Shown: positions 1 through 6,781, numbered from the stretch's first letter. The stretch is DNA of 7,957 nucleotides from an uncultured Collinsella sp. (GCA_958349325.1 CATWCP010000048.1:1-7957); one strand, 5' to 3'. Notes: a model not told the origin generated them from the letters alone. Numbers and translations are program-made.

Positions 1-616
1 ACAACGTATCGAGCACGGCCTCGCAGCCATCCACCACGTCCTGCGGCAGCGGCACAATATCGGGGACGGCAAAGACGTGGCAGCCGGCCGTGATGCCCGA
101 GACGCAACCATTGCGCGAATCCTCGACCACGGCGCACTCCTCGGGGGCAAAGTCCGCACGCTCGCAGGCGAGCAGATACATCTCGGGGTCGGGCTTGCCG
201 TGCACGACGTCCTCGCCACACGTTACCGTTTCAAACTTGTCAAAAAGACCGACCATCTTAAGGTTGCGCTCGGCCGTAACGAGGCGCGACGACGTCGCTA
301 GGCCCACGTGATAGCCCGCAGCCAGCAGCTCGTCTAGGCACTCGGCGGCGCCGGCCTTAAGCTCCAGCTCGGTCTTGACCATCTCGTCGCGAATCTCCTT
401 GTGGCGGACATAGACCGCCTCGGTGGTTTCATGGCTGCCGTAATGCCTATCGAGGATGTCCATGACATCGGGCAGCGTGCGGCCGATAAACTGATGGATC
501 AGCGCATCATCAATCGCGAGCCCCAGCTCAGCGGCGCCTGCCTTCCAGGCCTTAATCCCCAAACGCTCGGTATCGACCAGCGTTCCATCCATGTCAAAAA
601 TAACAGCCTTGATCAT
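1..616 (-). CDS. HAD-superfamily hydrolase, beta-phosphoglucomutase-like (3' end outside window)
   Basis: Reading leftward from the ATG at 616-614 gives 205 uninterrupted codons that run off the window edge, so only a short C-terminus is missing (family members are usually about 215-225 residues). All four HAD motifs are visible: DMDGTLVDTE at residues 8-17 (D8 nucleophile, D10 acid/base), TSS at 108-110, K141 in GKPDP, and E165/D166 in VVEDSRNG, which bind Mg2+. Residues about 16-85 form the helical cap typical of subfamily I, as in beta-phosphoglucomutase and sugar-phosphate phosphatases. The start is supported by GGGGGAT (complement of 621-627) 4 nt upstream. The expected role is a cytosolic, Mg2+-dependent phosphatase or phosphomutase on a small phosphorylated metabolite. 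Cap specificity residues cannot be assigned by eye, so no substrate is claimed. It is divergent from larE, with no functional link evident. Confidence 0.93.
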   Translation of the reverse strand, partial: MIKAVIFDMDGTLVDTERLGIKAWKAGAAELGLAIDDALIHQFIGRTLPDVMDILDRHYGSHETTEAVYVRHKEIRDEMVKTELELKAGAAECLDELLAAGYHVGLATSSRLVTAERNLKMVGLFDKFETVTCGEDVVHGKPDPEMYLLACERADFAPEECAVVEDSRNGCVSGITAGCHVFAVPDIVPLPQDVVDGCEAVLDTL

Positions 617-789
617 ATCGATCCCCCATCGACTCTCGCTGTCGCGTTGCTGCAACTCTACCGCATTTGGCAACTTGTATATAACGTATATGCCATATTG
701 CACTTTCGTTACACAGATAGAAGTCTTATGGCAAGTAACGCATTAGGATTATAGTTTTCGATCGAGTACTCAACGATAAGGAACGTTTC
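617..789. promoter_or_regulatory. AT-rich divergent intergenic region between the HAD gene and larE
   Basis: This 173-nt gap is much richer in A+T than its surroundings and must contain both divergent promoters. For larE the best -10 is TATAGT at 750-755, but the matching -35 (TTATGG, 726-731, 18-bp spacer) is poor. The larE Shine-Dalgarno AAGGA is at 778-782. For the HAD gene, only weak -10-like hexamers occur on the minus strand in the TATATAACGTATAT stretch (678-691). A direct repeat GTATAT (677-682 and 686-691) lies between GGCA (669-672) and TGCC (691-694), which could be an operator. Promoter positions are inference. Confidence 0.45.
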
Positions 790-1668
790 ATGATTTTAGA
801 CACCACGGCACCCGCAGAGGAGCTTCAAGACAAGCTATCGGCGCTCGAACAGCTGCTTTTGGCATACGGGCGCGTGGCCATCGGGTTTTCCGGCGGCGTT
901 GACAGCAGCTTTTTGGCCGCCGTGTGCGCCCGCATCATGCCTACCAATACCCTCCTCATCCATCTCACCACGCCGCTCATCGGCACGCCCGAACAGACTT
1001 CGTTTGAGCAGTCCGTTGATGGACAGGCCAATGAGGGGCCGCATTTTAAGCTCCCCGTGCTCAATCTTTCGGTGGATCAGCTGCAGCTCCCCCAAGTAGC
1101 CTGCAACGATGCTAATCGCTGCTACCACTGCAAGCACGCCGGCTTTACCGCCATCGTCAACCACGCCAAGTCGCTCGGCTTTCCCACCGTCATCGATGGC
1201 AGCAATGCAAGCGATCGCGGTGACTACCGCCCCGGCATGCGTGCGGCAGAAGAGCTCGGCGTACGCTCCCCTCTCATGGAGGTCGGCTTTACCAAGGACG
1301 AAGAGCGCGAGCTGCTGCGCGCATGGGGCTATCCCGTTTGGAACCTGCCGGCGGGAGCATGTCTTGCCACCCGCGTCCCCACGGGCGAGGAGCTTACGCG
1401 CGAGAAGGTCGATTTGATCCGCACCTGCGAGGACTACCTGCACGATCTTGACCTGGCACAGGTACGCGCGCGCTTGGTCGGCGGCTGCATGCATATCGAG
1501 GCCGCACCCGCAGATGTCGCCAAGATTGCCGCGCTCGGCGGCACCGCCGTCGATGCCGAGGGCAAGACCCCGCTGCCCGCCGCCATCGAGTCCGCGCTGC
1601 GCGGGCTGGGCTGCGACCATATCTCCCCCGAGGTTACCCCCTACATCCACGGCAACATGAACCAGTAA
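790..1668 (+). CDS. larE: LarE-type ATP-dependent sulfur transferase (PP-loop)
   Basis: This 292-residue protein has the architecture of LarE, which adenylylates the nicotinic-acid-derived cofactor precursor and inserts sulfur to build the nickel-pincer nucleotide of lactate racemase-type enzymes. The N-terminal PP-loop is SGGVDSS (34-40), where ATP pyrophosphate binds. Other family features are DGSNASDRGDYRPG (136-149), the PLMEVGFTKDEER segment (161-173) and ACLATR (190-195). C191 aligns with the sacrificial-cysteine position of Lactobacillus plantarum LarE. The protein also carries RCYHCK (110-115), giving C111 and C114. Three such cysteines suggest the iron-sulfur-cluster type of LarE rather than the self-sacrificing type. 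The start ATG has AAGGAA (778-783) 6 nt upstream. No larA, larB or larC is within reach, so the client pathway is unknown, and a related PP-loop sulfur transfer role is possible. Confidence 0.88.
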   Translation: MILDTTAPAEELQDKLSALEQLLLAYGRVAIGFSGGVDSSFLAAVCARIMPTNTLLIHLTTPLIGTPEQTSFEQSVDGQANEGPHFKLPVLNLSVDQLQLPQVACNDANRCYHCKHAGFTAIVNHAKSLGFPTVIDGSNASDRGDYRPGMRAAEELGVRSPLMEVGFTKDEERELLRAWGYPVWNLPAGACLATRVPTGEELTREKVDLIRTCEDYLHDLDLAQVRARLVGGCMHIEAAPADVAKIAALGGTAVDAEGKTPLPAAIESALRGLGCDHISPEVTPYIHGNMNQ

Positions 1669-1775
1669 CCTGCCAAAAAGGGACAGGTTTATTTTGGCAG
1701 GTTTTATCTGGTGAAACGCCGAATAGCCCCACATTCACAACCGCCGCAGCTCCATATGAGGCAAATGAACCAGTA
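1651..1775 (+). repeat. Direct repeat of the larE 3' end bracketing a palindromic insert
   Basis: GGCAACATGAACCAGTA (1651-1667), which encodes the last larE residues NMNQ and most of the stop codon, recurs at 1760-1775 as GGCAAATGAACCAGTA, differing by a single deleted C. The copies bracket about 92 bp containing the 12-bp palindrome at 1667-1703. Weaker matches (CT.CAT) continue upstream of both copies. The arrangement resembles an insertion or local duplication that regenerated the gene end. The repeat is seen directly; its origin is inference. Confidence 0.6.
1667..1707 (+). terminator. Perfect 12-bp palindrome after larE: terminator and possible REP-like element
   Basis: The arm AACCTGCCAAAA (1667-1678) pairs perfectly with TTTTGGCAGGTT (1692-1703) across a 13-nt loop containing GGGACAGG, and is followed by TTTTAT. 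It overlaps the larE stop codon. The position and trailing U run suit an intrinsic terminator for larE. The symmetric A/T flanks mean it could also stop minus-strand transcripts. The loop GGGACAGG can alternatively pair with the CCTG at 1669-1672. From memory only, short palindromes with a GGGACAGG core are dispersed in many genomes and are associated with REP/RAYT-type elements. Confidence 0.6.
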
Positions 1776-1823
1776 GCGTTTGTTCCAAATCTTAAGTATT
1801 TGTTCGATAGAACGGCCCCTGCC

Positions 1824-1868
1824 GGCTCCTGCTAGACTGGTAGATTCCCAACCGTCTAGCCAGGAGCC
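1824..1868 (+). promoter_or_regulatory. 17-bp hairpin enclosing the nuclease ribosome binding site
   Basis: GGCTCCTG (1824-1831) pairs with CAGGAGCC (1861-1868), CTAGAC (1832-1837) with GTCTAG (1854-1859), and GGT (1839-1841) with ACC (1851-1853). This gives 17 base pairs with one bulged base on each side (T1838, C1860) and a 9-nt loop. The Shine-Dalgarno GGAG (1863-1866) is fully base-paired, and the ATG at 1872 begins 3 nt after the stem. No U run follows, so it is not an ordinary terminator. It may repress translation of the nuclease until opened, or be a DNA dyad operator. The fold is seen by hand pairing; the function is inference. Confidence 0.7.
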
Positions 1869-1871
1869 TCA

Positions 1872-2855
1872 ATGTCGCGCAAGTCCGCCTACAAGCAAGT
1901 ACTTTCCATCGGCACCGCCGTGGTGCTGGGGTTTGCGCTGTTTACGGGATCGCTCGACGGAGCTCCCAAGCTGCTGTCGCCGCAAAGCGATGAGCAGGCG
2001 GCGGCTCTGGCCGAAAAACAAAACGAGAGTCCCAGCCGCACCGACGACGAAGCAGACCTGGTTGCCCGGCTCGAATCGGGAACAGCGAGCTCTTCGGACT
2101 CTCAAAATGGCCATGACTCTGGCGATAGCTCTGAATCCGCCGCAACCGACACCGGTGACGACACTTCCACAGACAGCGCCGCCACCCCCATCGACGAGGT
2201 CGAAAACCCCGACCTTAACCGCGCCCGCGGCGTATATCTCAGCAGCATTCCCGACTACGCCGGCAACCCCTACGTTGCCCTTCGCGCCGACAGCACGCAC
2301 CCGCTCGGCACGCCATCATTCACACTCGATGAATACGATCGCGCCACCGAAGAGGGCTGCTTTAAGAAATTCTCCAAGCTCGACAGCCTGGGTCGCACTC
2401 GCAAGGCGCTCGCCTGCGTAGGCCCCGAGTCGCTCGGACAGGGAAAGCGCGGCGATATCTCGCGCATCCATCCTGCCGGTTGGCACCAGCAGCGCTACGA
2501 CTTTATTCCGGGCCAGAGCCTCTACAACCGCTGCCACCTCATCGCCTGGTCGCTCTGCGGCGAAAACGCCAACCGCAAGAATCTCCTCACCGGCACGCGT
2601 TATCTCAACGAGACGGGCATGCTGCCGTTTGAAGAGCAGATTCTCGGCTACATCCGCGATACGGGTAACCATGTGCTCTACCGTGTCACGCCCATGTATA
2701 ACGAAGAGGAACTTGTCTGCCGTGGCGTGCGCCTTGAGGCGCAATCGGTCGAGGACCACGGCAAGACCCTCTGCTTCCACGTATACTGCTACAACCTGCA
2801 GCCGCACGTGCAGATCGACTACGCCACCGGCCGCAACCAGACCTCGGGAGTTTAG
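1872..2855 (+). CDS. Secreted or membrane-anchored DNA/RNA non-specific endonuclease
   Basis: The 327-residue protein starts with a basic N-terminus and a hydrophobic segment (about 8-27) that acts as a signal peptide or anchor without a lipobox. A low-complexity Ser/Asp/Thr/Glu-rich linker follows (about 67-112), then a nuclease domain (about 118-322). The domain has the beta-beta-alpha-metal hallmarks of the non-specific endonuclease family (EndA/Spd-like): NRCHLIAW (219-226) with H222 as the likely general base, and ENANRKNLLTGTRYLN (231-246), whose Asn side chains should hold the catalytic Mg2+. Later conserved segments are GMLPFEE (249-255), VLYRVTPMY (268-276) and QIDYATG (314-320). It probably degrades extracellular DNA or RNA for nutrients, uptake or biofilm remodelling. 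The only usable ATG follows GGAG (1863-1866), which is sequestered in a hairpin. Directly repeated TTTGTTC (1779-1785, 1799-1805) lies upstream, but no convincing promoter was found. An immunity protein is not visible, as expected for an exported enzyme. Confidence 0.88.
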   Translation: MSRKSAYKQVLSIGTAVVLGFALFTGSLDGAPKLLSPQSDEQAAALAEKQNESPSRTDDEADLVARLESGTASSSDSQNGHDSGDSSESAATDTGDDTSTDSAATPIDEVENPDLNRARGVYLSSIPDYAGNPYVALRADSTHPLGTPSFTLDEYDRATEEGCFKKFSKLDSLGRTRKALACVGPESLGQGKRGDISRIHPAGWHQQRYDFIPGQSLYNRCHLIAWSLCGENANRKNLLTGTRYLNETGMLPFEEQILGYIRDTGNHVLYRVTPMYNEEELVCRGVRLEAQSVEDHGKTLCFHVYCYNLQPHVQIDYATGRNQTSGV

Positions 2856-2885
2856 GGCCGACCAAGCTGCCCGTAACCCAAAAAA

Positions 2886-2916
2886 TGATCCGTTTTCCTC
2901 CGTCCCCAAGGAATCA
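2886..2916. repeat. Possible short dispersed element with GGGGACGG core
   Basis: TGATCC (2886-2891) is imperfectly inverted as GGAATCA (2910-2916), with one bulged A, around an 18-nt loop that reads GGGGACGGAGGAAAAC on the minus strand. The minus-strand GGGACGG core and the A-rich flank (2880-2885) echo the GGGACAGG palindrome after larE. That both belong to one family of dispersed intergenic elements is inference; nothing here proves copy number. Confidence 0.3.
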
Positions 2917-2919
2917 AAT

Positions 2920-2951
2920 AAGGCCGCCCCGGTTACCCAGGGTGGCCTTTT
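2920..2951. terminator. Bidirectional intrinsic terminator between convergent genes
   Basis: AAGGCCGCCC (2920-2929) pairs with GGGTGGCCTT (2940-2949), including one G-U pair, around a 10-nt loop and followed by TTTTCGTC. It lies between the nuclease stop (2855) and the EF-G-like stop (2985), which face each other. On the minus strand the stem is followed by ATTTGATT, so it can serve the EF-G-like gene as well, though less strongly. Confidence 0.8.
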
Positions 2952-2984
2952 CGTCAGCACCTACATTGCAGGCAAAATCGCACG

Positions 2985-5060
2985 CTACTTGGCGCGACCC
3001 TCCTCATAGCGCTCCACCAGCTTGGCCTGAACGTCATAGGGAACCTGCTCGTAGCCAGCGGGCTTCATGGTAAAGTCGCCCGTGCCGCGCGTGATGGAGC
3101 GCAGGCGCGTCGAATAATCCGTCAGCTCGGCCAGCGGTGCCTGGGCAATGACCACGGTATCGCCGCGCTCATCGGTCTCCATGCCTGTCACGCGACCGCG
3201 CGAGGCCGAGATGTCGCCCATCACGGCGCCGGCGTAGCTCTCGGGAATAGTCACCGTGATTTCCTCGATGGGCTCCAGCACCACCGGGTCGGCATCGGCG
3301 CATGCCTTGCGCAGGCCGATGCGAGCCGCCGCGCGGAACGCCATCTCGTTGGAGTCGACGCTGTGATACGAGCCGTCGTACACAGCCACGCGAATGCCCG
3401 TGAGCGGGTAGCCGGCAATGATGCCGTCCTTCATGGTCTCCTGGACACCCTTGTCCACGGCGGGGATCAGCGAGCGCGGAATGCGGCCACCCACGACCTC
3501 ATCCACAAACTCGTAGCCGTCGCTCGTGCCGTCGGGCCCAATAAGCGGCTCCACGCGCAGCCAGCAGTCGCCGTACTGACCGGCGCCACCGGTCTGCTTC
3601 TTGTGGCGACCCTGGGCGCTCGCCGTGCGGCGGATGGTCTCGCGATACGGAATGCGGATCGGCACGCTCTTGGCCACGACCTTGGTGCGATCCTCCAAAC
3701 GGTTGAGCAGCACCGAAACCTGCGCCTCACCAACGGCGGAGATGATAGTCTGGCCCGTTTCCTCGTCACGATCGATGCTCATGGTCGGATCAGCCTTGCA
3801 CGCCTTCTCGATAAACGTATAGAGCTTCTCTTCGTCGCCACGGTTCTCGGCCTCGATGGCAATGCGGTACTGCGAGTTGGGGAACTTAAACGCCGCAGCC
3901 TCGACCTTACCGGTAATGGAGAGCGTATCGCCCGTCTCGGCCGCCAGCTTGGGCGCCACGATGATGTCGCCGGCATAGGCGTGACCGACCTCGGTCATGT
4001 CGCGGCCGCACATCACATACAGGTGGGCCAGACGATCGCTCTTGCGGGTACGCGCGTTGATCAGCTCAAGGCCCGGCTCAAGCGTGCCCGTCAGCACCTT
4101 GATAAAGCTGATGCGACCCTGCTGAGGATCGGCCAGGGTCTTAAACACAAAGGCCACCGGGCGGTCATCGTCACTCGAGATCTTAAGCGAATCGCCGTCA
4201 ATGAGCGGCATCTCGCCATAGTCGGTCGGCGCCGGGAAGTACGTGGCGATGTCGTCCATCAGCGAGTTGACGCCCTGCTCCTTGATGCAATCGCCCGCAA
4301 AGACCGGCACAAAGATGCGCTCGGCGATCGCCTTCGACAGCAGGCCTTCGAGCTCCTCCTGCGTCAGCGTCTCCTCGCCTTCCAGGTACTTCATCATCAG
4401 TTCGTCGTCAGCCTCGGCCACCAGCTCGCACAGATGGTCATGGGCTTCCTCGGCCTGGGCACGATACTCCTCGGGAATCTCCGACTCAACGGCTTCGGTG
4501 CCGTTGCAATGGCGCGCCTTCATGCGCACCAGGTCGATGATGCCGTCAAAGTCCTCGCCCTCGCCCCAGGGAAGGGTCACGGCGCCCAGGCGCGTGCCAA
4601 AGCGCTCCTGCAGCAGGTCCATCGTGGTCGCAAAGCTGGCCTCGGAGCGCGACAGGCGGTTTACGAACACCGCACGCGCCAGGCGCAGGTCCTCGGCGGC
4701 ATACCAGAGCTTAACCGTCGTAGGCTGCGGGCCGGCCTCGGCGTCGACCACAAACAGAGCCGTCTCGCAGACGCTCATCGCGGCAAAGGCGTCGCCGATA
4801 AAATCGGGGTAGCACGGGGCATCGAGCACATTGATGCGCGCGCCCTTCCAGTCGATCGGCGCGATGGTCGTCGAGATGGAGAATGAACGCTTGACCTCTT
4901 CAGGGTCATAGTCGAGCGTAGGCTTGGTGCCGTCGTGGCCGCCCAGGCGGGCGGTCTTGCCGGAAAGGTGGAGCATGGCTTCGGCGAGTGAAGTCTTGCC
5001 CACCCCGCCTTGGCCTACGAGCACCACGTTCCTTACGTTACCGGTCTTGGGAGCACCCAT
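2985..5060 (-). CDS. Elongation factor G-like translational GTPase (EF-G2 type) with degenerate G motifs
   Basis: The 691-residue protein has the five-domain EF-G layout: G domain (about 10-285), domain II (about 300-390), domain III (about 394-465), domain IV with the family signature GRHKKQTGGAGQYGDCW (484-500), and domain V (about 593-670). It belongs to the EF-G-like group distinct from canonical FusA. The P-loop GQGGVGKT (16-23) is intact. G3 is DAPCYPDF instead of DTPGHVDF (80-87), G4 is NRLS instead of NKxD (134-137), and G5 reads AGDC where GSA is expected (255-258). The EF-G catalytic His is Tyr, which other EF-G-like members share. It may act at the ribosome without classical translocase activity. 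The start is the ATG at 5060-5058 with AAGGAGG (complement of 5066-5072) 5 nt upstream. An in-frame TTG 111 nt earlier lacks support. No operon partner: it stands alone between terminators. Confidence 0.9.
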   Translation of the reverse strand: MGAPKTGNVRNVVLVGQGGVGKTSLAEAMLHLSGKTARLGGHDGTKPTLDYDPEEVKRSFSISTTIAPIDWKGARINVLDAPCYPDFIGDAFAAMSVCETALFVVDAEAGPQPTTVKLWYAAEDLRLARAVFVNRLSRSEASFATTMDLLQERFGTRLGAVTLPWGEGEDFDGIIDLVRMKARHCNGTEAVESEIPEEYRAQAEEAHDHLCELVAEADDELMMKYLEGEETLTQEELEGLLSKAIAERIFVPVFAGDCIKEQGVNSLMDDIATYFPAPTDYGEMPLIDGDSLKISSDDDRPVAFVFKTLADPQQGRISFIKVLTGTLEPGLELINARTRKSDRLAHLYVMCGRDMTEVGHAYAGDIIVAPKLAAETGDTLSITGKVEAAAFKFPNSQYRIAIEAENRGDEEKLYTFIEKACKADPTMSIDRDEETGQTIISAVGEAQVSVLLNRLEDRTKVVAKSVPIRIPYRETIRRTASAQGRHKKQTGGAGQYGDCWLRVEPLIGPDGTSDGYEFVDEVVGGRIPRSLIPAVDKGVQETMKDGIIAGYPLTGIRVAVYDGSYHSVDSNEMAFRAAARIGLRKACADADPVVLEPIEEITVTIPESYAGAVMGDISASRGRVTGMETDERGDTVVIAQAPLAELTDYSTRLRSITRGTGDFTMKPAGYEQVPYDVQAKLVERYEEGRAK

Positions 5061-5295
5061 GATGACCTCCTTGCAGGGCCGCGCGCAATGCGCGACGCCA
5101 ACGGGGAGAGTTCGCGGTCGGTGCCATCCCGGGAGCAGCATGGTCGGCAACCGAGCCGACTCACCCTCCAAATGTCCTATGCCACCACCCTACCCTCACG
5201 GGCGACCGTCCATGCACACCTTTCGGCACACGTATGAATACAGGCGGCGAGAGGAAGGAGAACGTACGCGAGGCGATTATTGGACCCCGCCGATG
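5061..5295 (-). other. Leader/promoter region of the EF-G-like gene
   Basis: These 235 nt, together with the terminator to the right, separate the EF-G-like start from the ABC operon end. The only clear signal is the AAGGAGG ribosome binding site (complement of 5066-5072). I could not identify a convincing -35/-10 pair on the minus strand. Open frames here are short, overlapping and without family resemblance, so I call no gene. Confidence 0.5.
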
Positions 5296-5335
5296 CAAAT
5301 AAAATGCCGCCGCAGGCCATAAGACCTGCGGCGGC
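5296..5335 (-). terminator. Intrinsic terminator of the amino-acid ABC operon
   Basis: GCCGCCGCAGG (5306-5316) and CCTGCGGCGGC (5325-5335) form a perfect 11-bp GC-rich stem with an 8-nt loop. On the minus strand it is followed by ATTTTATTTG (complement of 5296-5305). It lies 35 nt downstream of the ATPase stop, so it closes the operon and insulates the EF-G-like gene. No comparable U run follows on the plus strand. Confidence 0.9.
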
Positions 5336-5370
5336 TTCGCCTTAATTAATAGTTGGGTAAATACCTGAGC

Positions 5371-6135
5371 CTACCCCTCGATACGGCTCAAGAACTCACG
5401 CGTGCGCTGCTCGCGCGGATGATCGACAACCTGATCGGCAGGCCCCTCCTCGACAATGCGGCCGCCATCCATAAAGACCACGCGGTCGGCAACATCGCGC
5501 GCAAACTGCATCGCATGGGTCACGATTACCATCGTCATATTCTGTGCGGCAAGGTCTTTAATGACATGCAGCACCTCGGCCGTCAGCTCGGGATCGAGCG
5601 CCGAGGTCGGCTCGTCAAAGAACAGGATCTCCGGGTCGAGCGCTAGGGCGCGGGCAATACTCACGCGCTGCTGCTGGCCGCCCGAAAGCTCACACGGCAC
5701 CTTGTTCTCGTTGCCCACAAGCCCCATCTGAGCAATCAATTCATGCGCACGAGCTTCCGCCTGTTCGCGCGGGCGCTTAAGCACGCGGATCGGTGCATCG
5801 GTGATGTTTTTCATCACGGTATAGTGCGGGAACAGATTGTAGTTCTGAAACACCAGACCAAACCGCGAGCGCACCTGTTTAGGCACATCGCCCTTTGCGT
5901 ACACCGAGCCCGAACCCGCATCCGTCGCAACGGCAAGGTCGCCAAACGAGAGCGAGCCTCCGTCGAGCGTCTCGAGCAGCGTGACACACCGCAGCAGCGT
6001 GGACTTGCCGCCACCCGAAGGCCCGATAATCGCCACGACCTCGCCACGCTTCACCTCAAGCGAAATATCCTTGAGCACCTCATTGCCGCCAAACGCCTTA
6101 CGCGCGTTCGATATATTCATTACCGAATTAATCAT
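5371..6135 (-). CDS. Polar amino-acid ABC transporter ATP-binding protein
   Basis: This 254-residue cytosolic ATPase energises amino-acid uptake by driving the adjacent permease. All nucleotide-binding motifs are present: Walker A GPSGGGKST (38-46, K44), Q-loop VFQNYNLFPH (95-104), signature LSGGQQQR (150-157), Walker B LFFDEPTSALDPE (171-183, catalytic E175) and the switch His in VTHAMQF (205-211). The sequence is of the GlnQ/HisP type (polar amino-acid uptake). The stretch between Walker A and the Q-loop (about 66-90) is longer than in enteric GlnQ. The ATG at 6135 overlaps the permease stop by 8 nt (ATGATTAA) with no good Shine-Dalgarno, implying translational coupling. M6 at 6120 is an alternative start. 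It is the last gene of the operon, followed by a strong terminator. The exact amino acid cannot be told from sequence. Confidence 0.95.
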   Translation of the reverse strand: MINSVMNISNARKAFGGNEVLKDISLEVKRGEVVAIIGPSGGGKSTLLRCVTLLETLDGGSLSFGDLAVATDAGSGSVYAKGDVPKQVRSRFGLVFQNYNLFPHYTVMKNITDAPIRVLKRPREQAEARAHELIAQMGLVGNENKVPCELSGGQQQRVSIARALALDPEILFFDEPTSALDPELTAEVLHVIKDLAAQNMTMVIVTHAMQFARDVADRVVFMDGGRIVEEGPADQVVDHPREQRTREFLSRIEG

Positions 6136-6781
6136 GGTAGTAATCCAATTTTTTCTCGGCGGCGCCCAGCAGCATCTCGACGACGAAATTAAAGACCCAG
6201 TAAATCAGCGCCGCGATCGCAAACGGCACCATGCTCACCTGCGAGGCGACCAGCGCCTTGGCCGTCGAGAACATCTCACCCACGCCAATGGCAAACGCCA
6301 GCGACGTGTCCTTGACCAGCGTGATGATCTCGTTGCCCATCGCCGGCAGAATACGCTTGGCGACCTGCGGCATCACGATATACAGAAACGTCTGCACGCG
6401 CGAATAGCCCAGCACCTCGGCAGCCTCGTATTGACCGCGCGGAATGGACTGCAAGCCCGAGCGATAGATCTCGGCAAAGTAACCAGCGTAGTTGATGATG
6501 AACGCCACGACGCACGCCGTCCACTTGGAATCGGGCGTGAGCGAAATGCCAAACACGTAGTACGGGGCAAAGTAGATGGCAAACATCTGCAGCATGAGCG
6601 GCGTACCGCGCATGACCGAAATGTAGATGCGCGCAATCCAGCGAAGCGGCGCGATTTTGCTCATGCGCATAAACGCCACGGGGATTCCCAGCGGAATCGA
6701 CCCCAGCAGCGTCAGCACAAACAACTGCAAACTGACCAAGAATCCCTGGCCAAGCATCTGCATCATGACTTGGATAGACAA
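6128..6781 (-). CDS. Polar amino-acid ABC transporter permease (HisM/GlnP family)
   Basis: This 217-residue inner-membrane protein has about five hydrophobic segments and the family's RGTPLMLQ motif (58-65). The EAA coupling loop QYEAAEVLGYSRVQTFLYIV (117-136), followed by MPQ, docks onto the ATPase. Only one permease gene is present, so it probably works as a homodimer. The start is a TTG (complement of 6779-6781) preceded by AAGGAG (complement of 6790-6795) 8 nt away. The first ATG, at 6766, would leave that Shine-Dalgarno 23 nt away, so TTG is preferred. The weak start codon and the inverted repeat just upstream both fit lower permease output than binding-protein output. The upstream binding-protein gene is 139 nt away on the same strand. 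Confidence 0.93.
   Translation of the reverse strand: MSIQVMMQMLGQGFLVSLQLFVLTLLGSIPLGIPVAFMRMSKIAPLRWIARIYISVMRGTPLMLQMFAIYFAPYYVFGISLTPDSKWTACVVAFIINYAGYFAEIYRSGLQSIPRGQYEAAEVLGYSRVQTFLYIVMPQVAKRILPAMGNEIITLVKDTSLAFAIGVGEMFSTAKALVASQVSMVPFAIAALIYWVFNFVVEMLLGAAEKKLDYYHD

Noticed and set aside
835..1734. Long minus-strand open frame opposite larE
   Set aside because: It is a shadow frame: larE has clear motifs and a good ribosome site, while this frame has neither.
1802..1813. GTTC-GATA-GAAC dyad upstream of the nuclease as a LexA/SOS box
   Set aside because: Gram-positive LexA boxes have the opposite arrangement (GAAC-N4-GTTC), so this is not an SOS operator.
3363..4886. 507-codon open frame on the plus strand opposite the EF-G-like gene
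   Set aside because: It is antisense to a well-conserved coding sequence, has no recognisable domain and is compositionally biased, as expected for the shadow of a GC-rich gene.
5061..5171. N-terminal extension of the EF-G-like protein from a TTG start at 5171
   Set aside because: The 37 extra residues do not resemble the family, and the AAGGAGG site points to the ATG at 5060.
5196..5213. Five-codon minus-strand upstream ORF with an AAAGG-like site in the EF-G-like leader
   Set aside because: It is too short and has no attenuator structure or codon bias I could recognise; chance is likely.
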